A stretch of DNA of 64,000 bases from Microbacterium rhizomatis. GTDB taxonomy: Bacteria > Actinomycetota > Actinomycetes > Actinomycetales > Microbacteriaceae. Positions 46,402 to 54,871 of the stretch are shown here, piece by piece (the first letter of the stretch is position 1; each line of letters begins with the position of its first letter). The position numbers and the translations under genes are program-made. The notes under the pieces are model-generated. The model had not been told where the DNA came from. It made no database searches and saw only the letters and a list, made by a program, of their open reading frames with translations. The stretch spans positions 496,001 to 560,000 of the forward strand of contig NZ_VYSA01000002.1 of NCBI RefSeq assembly GCF_008710745.1. The letters run 5' to 3'.

Positions 46402-46878
46402 ATGTTGGGAAAGACGTATGACACGCAGGTGTGCTCGATCGCGCGAGCTCTCGAGCTCGTCGGCGAGCGATGGAGCATCCTGATCATCCGCGACGCCCTC
46501 TTCGCGCGGGTCACGCGCTTCGGCGACTTCCAGCACAACCTGGGCATCGCGACGAACGTGCTCGCCGCACGGCTGGATGCTTTCGTCAACAGCGGCGTCA
46601 TGGTCCGCGAGGGTTCGGCCGATTACGTGCTCACGGCGAAGGGGCAGGCGCTGGCGACGGCCCTGATCGCCTTGACCGAGTGGGGCGACGAATGGGCAGC
46701 GCCCGGCGAGCCGCCGATCCTGTACCGGCATGCGTCATGCGGTCAGCCGGTCGCGGCGAAGGTCGTGTGCGACGAATGCGGCGTGATCGACCCGGGCGAG
46801 GTGAAGGTCAAGATCGGGCCGGGGATGCCGGCGGAATACGTCGCCGCGCGACGCGGGGGCCAGCGGGCAACAGCGTGA
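46402..46878 (+). CDS. HxlR-family winged-helix regulator
   Basis: 158 residues. CSIARALELVGERWSILIIR with the N-terminal Cys and FGDFQHNLGIATNVLAARLD are characteristic of HxlR. The C-terminal extension carries a zinc-ribbon-like pair, HASCG and CDECG, which is less common. It probably senses a redox or electrophile signal through Cys and regulates the divergent START-domain gene. The start at ATG 46402 fits the adjacent -10. Confidence 0.9.
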   Translation: MLGKTYDTQVCSIARALELVGERWSILIIRDALFARVTRFGDFQHNLGIATNVLAARLDAFVNSGVMVREGSADYVLTAKGQALATALIALTEWGDEWAAPGEPPILYRHASCGQPVAAKVVCDECGVIDPGEVKVKIGPGMPAEYVAARRGGQRATA

Positions 46879-46945
46879 CGACGTCGCGGCCGATGATCTG
46901 CTGATTCCGATTCAGGATGCTCCGATCCGGACCCTCCCCCCACGG

Positions 46946-47659
46946 TCAGTCGCGCGTGCGCTCGCCGGTGGTGCCTTTCCTCAGCGAGAGCGCGACCCGA
47001 ACGTACGGCAGGTGGTCGCGCGCGATCACGACCGTCGTGACGACGTCCGGCGCCAACCGCGCACCGACCGCGTAGACGAAGGGGTCGGTGTCGATCTCGG
47101 AGGCAGCGACCTCGACACCGTCGATCTCGAGTGTGACCGCCGGGTTGACCGCCGACTGCGAGATCTGCCACGCCGTGTCTCCGTGGGGTCCGCGTGGCAG
47201 GCCGAGCTCCTCCCGGAACTGGTTCATCAAGACATAGTTGGCGTGGTCGACGAGCTGCCGAGAAAGGGTCGTGTATTCGGACTCATCGCGATGCCATGAG
47301 GTGCGCACCGCCTCCCACAGCATCGGATATCGCAACCGCTGCACGCCCTCGATCAACCACGCGGGTCGCTCCCATGCGGGCTCGACGTCGAGAGATTCAC
47401 GGGTCTGCTCGTCGAGCTCGGCGAGATTGACCGGGTCTTCGTGATCGGCGGGATTCCGCCACAGGGTGTACGTGATCGACACCGACATCTGCCACCGACC
47501 CTCGGCATCCTTCCCTTCGATGAAACCGAAGCTGTCGTGATCTTCGATCGTCGGCTGCGGTACGAGCCCCATGAGCGGAAACGCCAGAACCCGCAGCAGT
47601 TCACGGTGCGCGTCGCGCGGGTCGGGGGCATCGGGCGGCAGGACTCCGGCGATGTGCAT
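46946..47659 (-). CDS. Conserved hypothetical protein
   Basis: 237 residues, acidic, soluble, no signal peptide. N-terminal RDAHRELLRVLAFPLMGLVP, central DNA- or protein-binding-unlike segments (AWERPAWLIEGVQRLRYPML) and a C-terminal beta-rich half (AVTLEIDGVEVAASEIDTDP). I do not recognise the family. It has its own upstream region and no operon partner. Confidence 0.6.
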   Translation of the reverse strand: MHIAGVLPPDAPDPRDAHRELLRVLAFPLMGLVPQPTIEDHDSFGFIEGKDAEGRWQMSVSITYTLWRNPADHEDPVNLAELDEQTRESLDVEPAWERPAWLIEGVQRLRYPMLWEAVRTSWHRDESEYTTLSRQLVDHANYVLMNQFREELGLPRGPHGDTAWQISQSAVNPAVTLEIDGVEVAASEIDTDPFVYAVGARLAPDVVTTVVIARDHLPYVRVALSLRKGTTGERTRD

Positions 47660-47841
47660 GCTTCGAGCGTCGGTGATTCCCCGTGTTCTCGCAAGAGTTC
47701 CGCGAACCCGGGGTCGCCGGTCGGAGCGTCGTAGACTTCAACGACGCTCGGTGGATGATGCCGGCGATCGATAAGGCAGCCCGCATCCTCATCGTCTCGA
47801 AGACGACCAGTGTGACGCTGTTGACGAAGGTAGGAGCGAGC

Positions 47842-48114
47842 ATGAGCGGCGAGTGGCATCGTAAGCACCTCGGAGACGACGTGCCGGAGCAGGCTCCCGG
47901 CGAAGAGACGCTGTTGGGCGCCGCGGGCGACGAGTTCCCCCCGGGGGGAGCCGTCGCCGGCTCGTTCAGTCAGGAGTTCCCCGGCGCCGACCCGTACGAG
48001 GGCATGCCGGCCGACGAAGTGGGCTTGCCGCCGCTGAGCGAGGCTGAGCAGGAGGCCGTGGCCCGCGAAGCCGTCCGGCTCGCCGACGACCCGGACGCAC
48101 TCCGCAACCTCTGA
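47842..48114 (+). CDS. Small acidic hypothetical protein
   Basis: 90 residues, start MSGEWHRKHLGDDVPEQAPG, then Pro/Gly/Glu-rich and a C-terminal helix (LSEAEQEAVAREAVRLADDP). Support: TAGGAGCGAGC before the ATG and the convergent SnoaL gene right after it. No function is assigned. Confidence 0.6.
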   Translation: MSGEWHRKHLGDDVPEQAPGEETLLGAAGDEFPPGGAVAGSFSQEFPGADPYEGMPADEVGLPPLSEAEQEAVAREAVRLADDPDALRNL

Positions 48115-48116
48115 GG

Positions 48117-48497
48117 CTAGCTCGAGGGCGGGCGCACCGTCGAGTCGTCGATGAAGAACGTGCGGATGCTCGTGATCCGGCCGTCTTCCACGGTGATCAC
48201 GTCCATTCCACGAACGACAGGGGCACCGGCCGGCCCGAAGGCCCAGGCGAGCGCGCCGACGTCTGACGCGGCGTATCGCTCGCCGTCCTCGGTGAACACG
48301 AAGTCGGTCGGAGCCTCATCCAGGATCGCTGCCGCCTTCTCCTCGAGGGCGGCGCGGCCCCGCACGCTTCCCTCCGGATCCGTGAAGACGACGTCCTCCG
48401 AGTAGGTCCGCTCGATCGCGGCCTGCCGGCTGGGCGCGTCTCGGTTGCCGAACACTTCGAACAGGTTGATCGCGAGAAGCTCTGTGACGCTGGTCAT
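48117..48497 (-). CDS. SnoaL/NTF2-like protein
   Basis: 126 residues, single NTF2-like cone: AAIERTYSEDVVFTDPEGSV and VVRGMDVITVEDGRITSIRT. Members bind or isomerise small hydrophobic compounds, or are merely structural; the ligand is unknown. The ATG at 48497 overlaps the stop of the toxin-like gene, so the two may share a message. Confidence 0.8.
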   Translation of the reverse strand: MTSVTELLAINLFEVFGNRDAPSRQAAIERTYSEDVVFTDPEGSVRGRAALEEKAAAILDEAPTDFVFTEDGERYAASDVGALAWAFGPAGAPVVRGMDVITVEDGRITSIRTFFIDDSTVRPPSS

Positions 48498-48913
48498 GGT
48501 TTTCTCAGCCAGAGAGGTCGCACGCCGGTTGCCGATAGCGCGAGCGCCCACGGGCCAGCGCCCAGCTTGATGATCTCCCGTCGAAGTCGTTCTTCGTGAC
48601 TGATGAACAGCACGACCTGATCTTGCGGGCTGAGATCCTGTTTGGCACCTATCCACACTGACCGGATGCCGTGTTCCATGTAAGCGGCGAGTTCGGCTGG
48701 GCGCGTTCGAATGCGCTTGTCTCGGGTGAGCACGATGAATTCTCGGGAGCCGGCAATGGGCATCCATTCAAGATCGGTGGAGCCGAGCAGCACCTCAGGC
48801 AACGCGGGGTGACCGGGAAAGACGATGTCGTCTCGCCCGCTGCGGCTGAGCAACTTACCCATACCGAGCGCGTTCTCGTCGGTGAAATACACCGGCGCGA
48901 ACCCTCTCGACAT
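48494..48913 (-). CDS. PIN-like toxin (VapC45/DUF5615-type)
   Basis: 139 residues. Acidic residues expected for a PIN-type nuclease are in place: FTDENALGMGKLL, PEVLLGSTDLEWMPIAGSRE and FIVLTRDKRIRTRP. It would cleave RNA when released from its partner. The start codon overlaps the antitoxin stop by one base (TGATG). Confidence 0.75.
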   Translation of the reverse strand: MSRGFAPVYFTDENALGMGKLLSRSGRDDIVFPGHPALPEVLLGSTDLEWMPIAGSREFIVLTRDKRIRTRPAELAAYMEHGIRSVWIGAKQDLSPQDQVVLFISHEERLRREIIKLGAGPWALALSATGVRPLWLRKP

Positions 48914-49596
48914 CAGGCAGCTTGCTCGCTGCCGGCGATCAGCTCGAACCGTATGGCCGCATCAACCTGGTCCAGGCTGAGCTCGTAAAGATCAGCCAGC
49001 TCCTCACGGGACGTACCCGCGCGAAAAGCTTCGGCGATCGTATCTGTACGTACGTTGCGCACGGCCGGCTGACCGAAGGTCCGCAGCGGGTCCATAACTA
49101 CTTCCGGCGTACGTGCGATCGGGGTCAGGCGAGCCACCACGCCGCTGTCGTCATATCGGACGGTGTCGTTGAATCGCTGAGTTGCTTCCGCGAGCAGCGT
49201 CTGCCCGTTTCGTACCACAACCAACCGCAGTGATCCGTCGACGCCGACTTCTTCTTGAACAGCGCGGACGAGTTCTCGTCCCTCGACGTCGAGAAAGGGG
49301 CGCGCATGGGCGAGCGGATACCTACCGAACTCCTCGCGGAGACGCACGACAGCAGGCCTCAAGCGCTGGATTGGCACTTGATGGCTGCGAAACTCGGCCA
49401 GAAGACGAGCTTCGACCATTTCCCCCCACGTCACGACCTCGCTGCCCGTCGGCCCTTCTCGAAGCACGGGATCGTAAAAGCGACCCGATCGTGCGTAACC
49501 CTCGAGCCACCGTCTGGCAGTACCTGAATGCAGTCCGACGAGGCGATCGACGTCAGAATATGAGTAGATCGCTCGGTCGAGCAAAGTGGACGCCAT
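48913..49596 (-). CDS. HTH/DUF433 antitoxin-like protein
   Basis: 227 residues. An N-terminal MerR-like helix-turn-helix (IYSYSDVDRLVGLHSGTARR) and a C-terminal DUF433-type winged helix (TDTIAEAFRAGTSREELADL, YELSLDQVDAAIRFEL). This combination upstream of a PIN-like protein is a known toxin-antitoxin layout. It would bind its own promoter and neutralise the toxin. ATG 49596 follows palindromes that may be its operator. Confidence 0.78.
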   Translation of the reverse strand: MASTLLDRAIYSYSDVDRLVGLHSGTARRWLEGYARSGRFYDPVLREGPTGSEVVTWGEMVEARLLAEFRSHQVPIQRLRPAVVRLREEFGRYPLAHARPFLDVEGRELVRAVQEEVGVDGSLRLVVVRNGQTLLAEATQRFNDTVRYDDSGVVARLTPIARTPEVVMDPLRTFGQPAVRNVRTDTIAEAFRAGTSREELADLYELSLDQVDAAIRFELIAGSEQAA

Positions 49597-49622
49597 ACGT
49601 CAATAATGACATTGGGCGCCAA
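49597..49622 (-). promoter_or_regulatory. Candidate autoregulatory operator of the PIN/DUF433 pair
   Basis: Two small palindromes, GTCA-ATAA-TGAC (49599-49610) and TTGGGCGCCAA (49612-49622), sit directly upstream of the antitoxin ATG and overlap a CATTAT -10-like box. Their position fits antitoxin autoregulation. Confidence 0.4.
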
Positions 49623-49693
49623 CTACCGGGGGATGTCGGATGCGAACCCCTGCGATCCGGATCGCCGCGCCCCGCTCGTTGTCGTCCTCTTGG

Positions 49694-50560
49694 TTACGCG
49701 TCGACGTTTCCCGCAGGCGTCGGTCCCGTCGCGACGGCGCGACCGGGCGTGTTCGACCACTGGCTCCACGAGCCGGGAAACACCGTGACGGCGACGCCGG
49801 CGACGGTGCCGGCGAGCGCGAGGTGCGCGGCGGTGAGGCCCGAGCCGCAGTACGCCGCCACGGGTGTGGCATCGGTTACTCCCGCGCCGGCGAGGGCTCC
49901 GCGGATCGCCTCGGGATCAGCGAAGCCCTCGCCGGCGAGGTAGGCGCCCGCGGGCAGGTTGACCGCTCCGGGGATGTGCCCCGCGATCGGGTCGTAGGGC
50001 TCGGTCTCGCCTCGATAGCGCTCGGGCGCCCGCACGTCGATGAGAATCCCTCGCGCGGGCCACGCTTCGGCATCATCGATCGTCGCGATGCCTCCGCTCA
50101 GCTCGTCGAGGTCGATCGAGCCGCGCGCGGGAACGACGTCACCCGTCTCGAGCGGAAGACCCGCCGCCGTCCACGCCGCCAGACCGCCGTCCAGCACGCG
50201 CACGTCGTCGACCCCCGAGCGGGTGAGCAGCCACCATGCCCGCGCGGCCGACACCGATCGGTAGTCGTCGTAGACCACGACGGCGTCGCCGGAGTCGAGA
50301 CCCCACCGGCGCGCAGCATCCTGAAGCACGTCGCGGGAGGGAACCGGATGCCGCCCCTCCGACGGATCGCCGTGTGTGGCGAGTTCCGTATCCATGTCGA
50401 CGTACACCGCGCCGGGAATGTGGCCGGCCAGATGATCGGGTCGCCCGTCGGGCTGCTCGAGCCGGTAACGCACATCGAGCAGACGGATGCTGTCGCCGGC
50501 CTCGATGCGTGCGTGCAGTTCTTCCGCGGAGATGAGGGGGAAGGTCCGGGATGTCGCCAT
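49694..50560 (-). CDS. Thiosulfate/3-mercaptopyruvate sulfurtransferase
   Basis: 288 residues, two rhodanese domains. The N-terminal one is inactive-like (LLDVRYRLEQPDGRPDHLAG). The C-terminal one carries the active-site Cys in AAYCGSGLTAAHLAL. The CGSGLT loop suggests mercaptopyruvate rather than thiosulfate preference, but this is uncertain. It transfers sulfane sulfur in the cytoplasm. Monocistronic. Confidence 0.92.
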   Translation of the reverse strand: MATSRTFPLISAEELHARIEAGDSIRLLDVRYRLEQPDGRPDHLAGHIPGAVYVDMDTELATHGDPSEGRHPVPSRDVLQDAARRWGLDSGDAVVVYDDYRSVSAARAWWLLTRSGVDDVRVLDGGLAAWTAAGLPLETGDVVPARGSIDLDELSGGIATIDDAEAWPARGILIDVRAPERYRGETEPYDPIAGHIPGAVNLPAGAYLAGEGFADPEAIRGALAGAGVTDATPVAAYCGSGLTAAHLALAGTVAGVAVTVFPGSWSQWSNTPGRAVATGPTPAGNVDA

Positions 50561-50632
50561 ACCGACATCCTCACACGCCGGAACCGGCTCGCGACCGGTG
50601 TCTCTCGGCAGCCGTGCACCGAGCAGCGGGGA

Positions 50633-51061
50633 CTATTCCTGGCCCGATTCGGGAGCGCGCACGTCGAGCGCCCAGATCACCCCGAAGCGGTCGCGGAGCT
50701 GACCCGCAAGAGGAGACCAGGCGGAGGCCCTCAGCGGCTGACGGATCTCGGCGCCGTCCGCGAGGCCGTCCCATACGGCCGTGATCTCGGCGGCGTCGTC
50801 GCCGCTGAGATAGACGTAGAACGCATTCGCCCCCTGGTCGTACGCCTGATGCGGCCAGACGTCGAACGCCATGACACGCACGCCGCTTGCGGTCTCGACC
50901 TGACCCCACACGATCCGGTCGGCCCATGCCGGGTCTTCGGACGCACCCATCTGGCCGTAGGTGATCGTGACGGCGGGGGTGCCGAGGGCGGCGGCGTAGA
51001 AGTCGAGCGCCTGACGAGCGTTCCCGTCGAAGTTGAGGTGGGGTGTGGTTGCGATGGTCAT
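50633..51061 (-). CDS. VOC-family protein (PhnB-like)
   Basis: 142 residues. TIATTPHLNFDGNARQALDF and YAAALGTPAVTITYGQMG at the start, then DVWPHQAYDQGANAFYVYLS and RDRFGVIWALDVRA, the 3-demethylubiquinone/PhnB-type glyoxalase fold. The reaction is unknown. ATG 51061 follows GCAGGAGCCACG. Divergent from the WYL regulator, which probably controls it. Confidence 0.85.
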   Translation of the reverse strand: MTIATTPHLNFDGNARQALDFYAAALGTPAVTITYGQMGASEDPAWADRIVWGQVETASGVRVMAFDVWPHQAYDQGANAFYVYLSGDDAAEITAVWDGLADGAEIRQPLRASAWSPLAGQLRDRFGVIWALDVRAPESGQE

Positions 51062-51165
51062 CGTGGCTCCTGCAGGTGTGGGGCGGTTCAGCCGATCGGC
51101 TGCGCAGATCGACTCTCGCCGAAGATGCGGACAGATCATGACCGCTATTCGCCGACAATGGACAC

Positions 51166-52221
51166 ATGCCCAGTCCTTCTTCTCGGATGCTCGCGCTTCT
51201 GTCGCTCCTGCAGGTTCGGCGCGAGTGGGCGGGCGACGTTCTGGCCGACCGGCTGGAGGTGAGCCCCCGCACCGTCCGCCGCGACATCGATCGGCTGCGC
51301 GAGCTGGGCTACACCATCGAGGCGACGCGCGGCCCGGCCGGCGGATACCGCCTGTCATCGGGCGCCGAGCTGCCGCCCCTGCTGTTCGACGATGACCAGG
51401 CGGTGGCTGTGGCGCTCGCCCTCGCGGTGGCGCCGGCATCCGGTGCCGACATCGCAGAGGCCGCCGCTCGTGCTCTCGCGACGATGCGGCAGGTCATGCC
51501 CTCGAGGATCCGGCACCGCGTCGAGGCCATCGACGTGCTCGCCACGCACGGCGATCCGGCCGTCAGCCCGGAGGTATTGGTCGCGGTGAGCGAGGCGGCG
51601 AGCGCGCACGAGATCCTCCGGTTCGACTACGCCTCAGCATGGGGTGACGGAGAGGCTGCTCCGCCCCTGCGGGTCGAACCGCACGCCGTCATCGCCGCGA
51701 ACGGTCGCTGGTACCTGCTGGCCTGGAACCCGTCCACCCCCTCGCCGGAGCAGCAAGGCCGCTCCGGCGACGATTCGGTCGCCGCGGGTGATTGGCGCAC
51801 GTATCGCATCGACCGCATGCGTCCGCGTGCTCCCACGCGACTGCCCTTCACTCCCCGACCGATCCCCGGCCGCGACCCGGTCGCCTTCGTCGCGGCGCGG
51901 TTCCGGGGGTCCACCAGCACCGCGTGGCCGTGCGTCGGCACCGCCGTGCTCCACCTCTCGGCCCGCGAGATCGCCCCCTACCTCGACAGTGACTCGGCCA
52001 TCGAGGAGCAGGACGAAGGCTGCACGACGGTCACGATGGGGTCATGGTCGTGGCGGGCCCTTGCGGCTCGCTTCGCCGGCTTCGATGCCGACCTCTCGAT
52101 CGTCGGCCCGCAACAGCTGAAGGATGCCGCGATCGAGGTCGGAGAACGACTCATCGGCCCGACCGACCCCGACCGGCGAAAGCGCGCACTGCGCGGAGGG
52201 GTCGATCAGGGCACACTGTAA
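51166..52221 (+). CDS. WYL-domain transcriptional regulator (YafY type)
   Basis: 351 residues. DeoR-like helix-turn-helix (RREWAGDVLADRLEVSPRTV, RRDIDRLRELGYTIEATRG) followed by a WYL ligand-binding domain (HAVIAANGRWYLLAWNP) and WCX tail. A GACAAT -10 six bases before the ATG suggests a leaderless message. Probably regulates itself and the divergent VOC gene. Confidence 0.9.
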   Translation: MPSPSSRMLALLSLLQVRREWAGDVLADRLEVSPRTVRRDIDRLRELGYTIEATRGPAGGYRLSSGAELPPLLFDDDQAVAVALALAVAPASGADIAEAAARALATMRQVMPSRIRHRVEAIDVLATHGDPAVSPEVLVAVSEAASAHEILRFDYASAWGDGEAAPPLRVEPHAVIAANGRWYLLAWNPSTPSPEQQGRSGDDSVAAGDWRTYRIDRMRPRAPTRLPFTPRPIPGRDPVAFVAARFRGSTSTAWPCVGTAVLHLSAREIAPYLDSDSAIEEQDEGCTTVTMGSWSWRALAARFAGFDADLSIVGPQQLKDAAIEVGERLIGPTDPDRRKRALRGGVDQGTL

Positions 52222-52223
52222 CG

Positions 52224-52532
52224 ATGGCCGCTCCCTCTGTTGTGCATGTCGTCCTCGTCCGCTGGAAGCCTGGAGTCGGGAGCGCGGAACTGGATGAGCT
52301 CACCGCCTTGGCTGACGCCTTCCCCGACACGATCCCCGGGATCATGGCCGTTCATTGCGGGCCGAGCAGCAGCCCGGAGGGCCTAGAGGATGGATTCGAC
52401 TGGGCGCTCGTCGTCAGTTTCGAGAGCAGTTCCGCCCGAGACGACTACCTGCCGCATCCGGCACATCAGCCCGTGGCACAGCTGATCTCTCGGCTGGCCG
52501 AACGGGTGGTCGTCTTCGACGTCGATGCGTGA
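52224..52532 (+). CDS. Dabb-family (stress-responsive A/B barrel) protein
   Basis: 102 residues: VVHVVLVRWKPGVGSAELDE, DWALVVSFESSSARDDYLPH and HPAHQPVAQLIS mark the dimeric alpha-beta barrel Dabb fold. It starts 2 nt after the WYL stop and is co-transcribed. Role unknown; some homologues bind or degrade small aromatic compounds. Confidence 0.88.
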   Translation: MAAPSVVHVVLVRWKPGVGSAELDELTALADAFPDTIPGIMAVHCGPSSSPEGLEDGFDWALVVSFESSSARDDYLPHPAHQPVAQLISRLAERVVVFDVDA

Positions 52533-52642
52533 GCGGCTGGCCGCACCAGGATCCGGCACGCGGCTGCGCTCAGCTCGACAAGGGCGTCGATCGGACAGGT
52601 GTCCGTGACGAGACAATCCGTCGGTCACGACGGTGTCGGGGT

Positions 52643-52792
52643 TCAGCGTTCGTGCGCGCGGCCTTCTTCGATGTCGAGCTCGTCCTCACCCGCTTCGAAC
52701 GTCGTCGCGTCCACGTCTTCGTACTCCCAGTCTTCGTCGTCGAATCCTGTCTGAGCCTCGTACGGGTCGGGTTCAGGGATGCTCAGGCTCAT
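52643..52792 (-). CDS. Small acidic hypothetical protein (49 residues)
   Basis: MSLSIPEPDPYEAQTGFDDE, then a run of Asp/Glu and a basic end (GRAHER). A TATCGT -10 lies six bases before the ATG, consistent with a leaderless gene, and composition is like other short actinobacterial acidic proteins. No function can be assigned. Confidence 0.5.
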   Translation of the reverse strand: MSLSIPEPDPYEAQTGFDDEDWEYEDVDATTFEAGEDELDIEEGRAHER

Positions 52793-52906
52793 GCCGCGAC
52801 GATACTGTCCCGATCGCGCAGCCGGGGTAGCCAGCGGGTGAACATTCCGTGTGGGCTCGGGTGCCGCGTTATGGAAATCAGAAGCCCGTTCGAGCATCCT
52901 TGATAT

Positions 52907-53149
52907 GTGAGTGTCACCAACCCGCGAGATGAGGCCGAGGCCTTGTATTTCGTGGTGGACCGACTGTCGCGACGCTTCGACTCCGTCGATGAAAGCGTGG
53001 TTCGTGAGCTCGTTGTCGATGCATTCGTCGACTTCGACGACGTGCCGATCCGGTCGTACGTGACACTGCTCGTAGAAGGCGAGGTTCGCCGGCGTCTTCG
53101 CGAACGGACGAACCAGGAAAGGCCCGTCGGCCACCACAAGGCGGCGTGA
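52907..53149 (+). CDS. Three-helix bundle dimerisation domain protein
   Basis: 80 residues. AEALYFVVDRLSRRFDSVDE, VVRELVVDAFVDFDDVPIRS and YVTLLVEGEVRRRLRER match a short helical domain frequent in actinobacterial DNA- and envelope-linked proteins. GTG start. It is likely a small homodimer; role unknown. Confidence 0.6.
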   Translation: MSVTNPRDEAEALYFVVDRLSRRFDSVDESVVRELVVDAFVDFDDVPIRSYVTLLVEGEVRRRLRERTNQERPVGHHKAA

Positions 53150-53192
53150 CCCTCGTGGGCAGCGATTCCTCGCCGCAGCCGGTCGCGCCACG

Positions 53193-53894
53193 CTAAGCAG
53201 TATCAGGAAGTCGCGGGATGGGTTCGCCCGCCTCGACGCGCCTCGCGAGGGCCGCGAGCTCCGAGAGCGGGTGCTTCGTGTCGTCGAGCGTGTTCGAGGT
53301 GTGCACCTTCGACTCGAGGGCGGCGGCGTACCTGAACAGCGCACGGTTGGTACGCAAGGAGCGAGGCGCGTATGTGATCACTCGCCCGTAGAAGATCTTG
53401 GCTTTCCGGTCCGCCTGTCCCAGTGCAACGGCGAGGACGAATTCGTCTGAGCTGAATCGCGCGCTCGGAAGGTATCTCGCCTGGAGGTCGTCGACGGTCG
53501 CGCCCTTTCGTGAGAGCACACGGAGCCCCGCGAGGTCGATGTCGGCAGGCAGTGGTCGAGGTCGAGTGATCCGAAATGTCACAACTGACGTGGTGCCGAC
53601 GATGAGAAGGACGAGCGCTACAGCGGGTGCTGGCCCAAACGCGTGGAACGCGGCCGTGAGCAGGTCGTTGATCAGCGCAGCGCGAGTTCTGCGCAGATCC
53701 CCGGCTGAGCCGAGAGTCAGAGCGAGCATGAAACTGCCGACGAGGAGCCCGACCCCGGCAGCGAGCCCCCAATGGATCCAAGTCCATCCGGGCCCGTTAC
53801 GGCGCCAGGGGCGTGCGATCCCGACGATGATCAGCGGCAAGATGATCCCGAGAGCTCCCACGACGATATAGAGCCATTGGATCGCATTCTGCAT
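53193..53894 (-). CDS. Hypothetical membrane protein
   Basis: 233 residues with three hydrophobic segments in the first 110 residues (IQWLYIVVGALGIILPLIIV; WGLAAGVGLLVGSFMLALTL; VALVLLIVGTTSVVTFRI) and a soluble C-terminal domain. No family is recognised. It is convergent with the small helical gene and divergent from the ion channel. Confidence 0.6.
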   Translation of the reverse strand: MQNAIQWLYIVVGALGIILPLIIVGIARPWRRNGPGWTWIHWGLAAGVGLLVGSFMLALTLGSAGDLRRTRAALINDLLTAAFHAFGPAPAVALVLLIVGTTSVVTFRITRPRPLPADIDLAGLRVLSRKGATVDDLQARYLPSARFSSDEFVLAVALGQADRKAKIFYGRVITYAPRSLRTNRALFRYAAALESKVHTSNTLDDTKHPLSELAALARRVEAGEPIPRLPDTA

Positions 53895-54056
53895 TGCGAA
53901 TCCTCCCTCATCGTTGCGGTCCGCGCCGGAGGTTCCGCCACACCTGCGACTTCGCAGGTGCGTCGATCATGATGCGCATCCGAGCGTTGCTGAGTCGTCA
54001 CCGAGCACTCTCGAACCTATCGACCGGGCAATGCCGAGAACGAGATAATCACCGGC

Positions 54057-54776
54057 ATGTACGGTGCACGCATCGCGAAGTGGGACAAAGCCGCTGAATG
54101 GCCGCTCACGATCGCCGCAATCCTCTTCTTGATGTCCTACGCGACGCAGATCATCGCTCACCCCGACGGATTCGTGAATCAGCTCTGCGAGGCTATTCTC
54201 TGGATCACCTGGGCGATCTTCCTCATCGACTACGTGACGCGCCTGACCATCGCCGAGAAGAGGTGGCGATGGTTCTATCGGCATCTCCTCGATCTCGCCA
54301 TCGTCGTTCTCCCGATGCTGCGGCCGCTCCGTCTGATGCGTTTCCTCACTGTGCTCGCCATCATCGGTCGAGGAACAGGCAACGTCCTGCGCGGGCGCGT
54401 CGTCATCTATACGGTCGGCGCCACCGTACTCACGATCTTCATCGCGGCTCTCACAGTGCTGGATGCCGAGAACGGCGCCGGAGACATCAAGACGTTCCCC
54501 GACGCGATCTGGTGGGCGTTCGTCACCATCACCACTGTCGGCTACGGAGACTTCTACCCCGTCACCCTTACCGGTCGAATTGTCGCTGTAGGCCTGATGA
54601 TCGGGGGAATTGCACTCATCGGCGTCGTCACCGCGACGCTCGCCTCCTGGATCGTGGAGCGCGTCGCCGATCAGACGACGAAGACTGCTGCTGCAACCGA
54701 AAGCCAGGTCGAGGAACTCCGCCGCGAAGTCCTCGAGCTCAAGAGCATGATCCGCGAGCTCCGGTCCGCGGCGTAA
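54057..54776 (+). CDS. Voltage-gated-type potassium channel
   Basis: 239 residues. Six membrane segments, a pore helix and the K+ selectivity filter TTVGYGD in TITTVGYGDFYPV. The S4 region (MLRPLRLMRFLTVLA) has only three Arg, so voltage sensitivity may be weak. The C-terminal coiled coil (TESQVEELRREVLELKSMIR) likely tetramerises. It conducts K+ across the cytoplasmic membrane. Confidence 0.92.
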   Translation: MYGARIAKWDKAAEWPLTIAAILFLMSYATQIIAHPDGFVNQLCEAILWITWAIFLIDYVTRLTIAEKRWRWFYRHLLDLAIVVLPMLRPLRLMRFLTVLAIIGRGTGNVLRGRVVIYTVGATVLTIFIAALTVLDAENGAGDIKTFPDAIWWAFVTITTVGYGDFYPVTLTGRIVAVGLMIGGIALIGVVTATLASWIVERVADQTTKTAAATESQVEELRREVLELKSMIRELRSAA

Positions 54777-54871
54777 GGGCCTTCTCCGTCCTCGCATTCA
54801 GGCTCATATCGGAGGCCCGATCTCTCAAACCCGTCAGGGCAGGACTCGGGTGAGGCTGAGCAACTCGAGCA

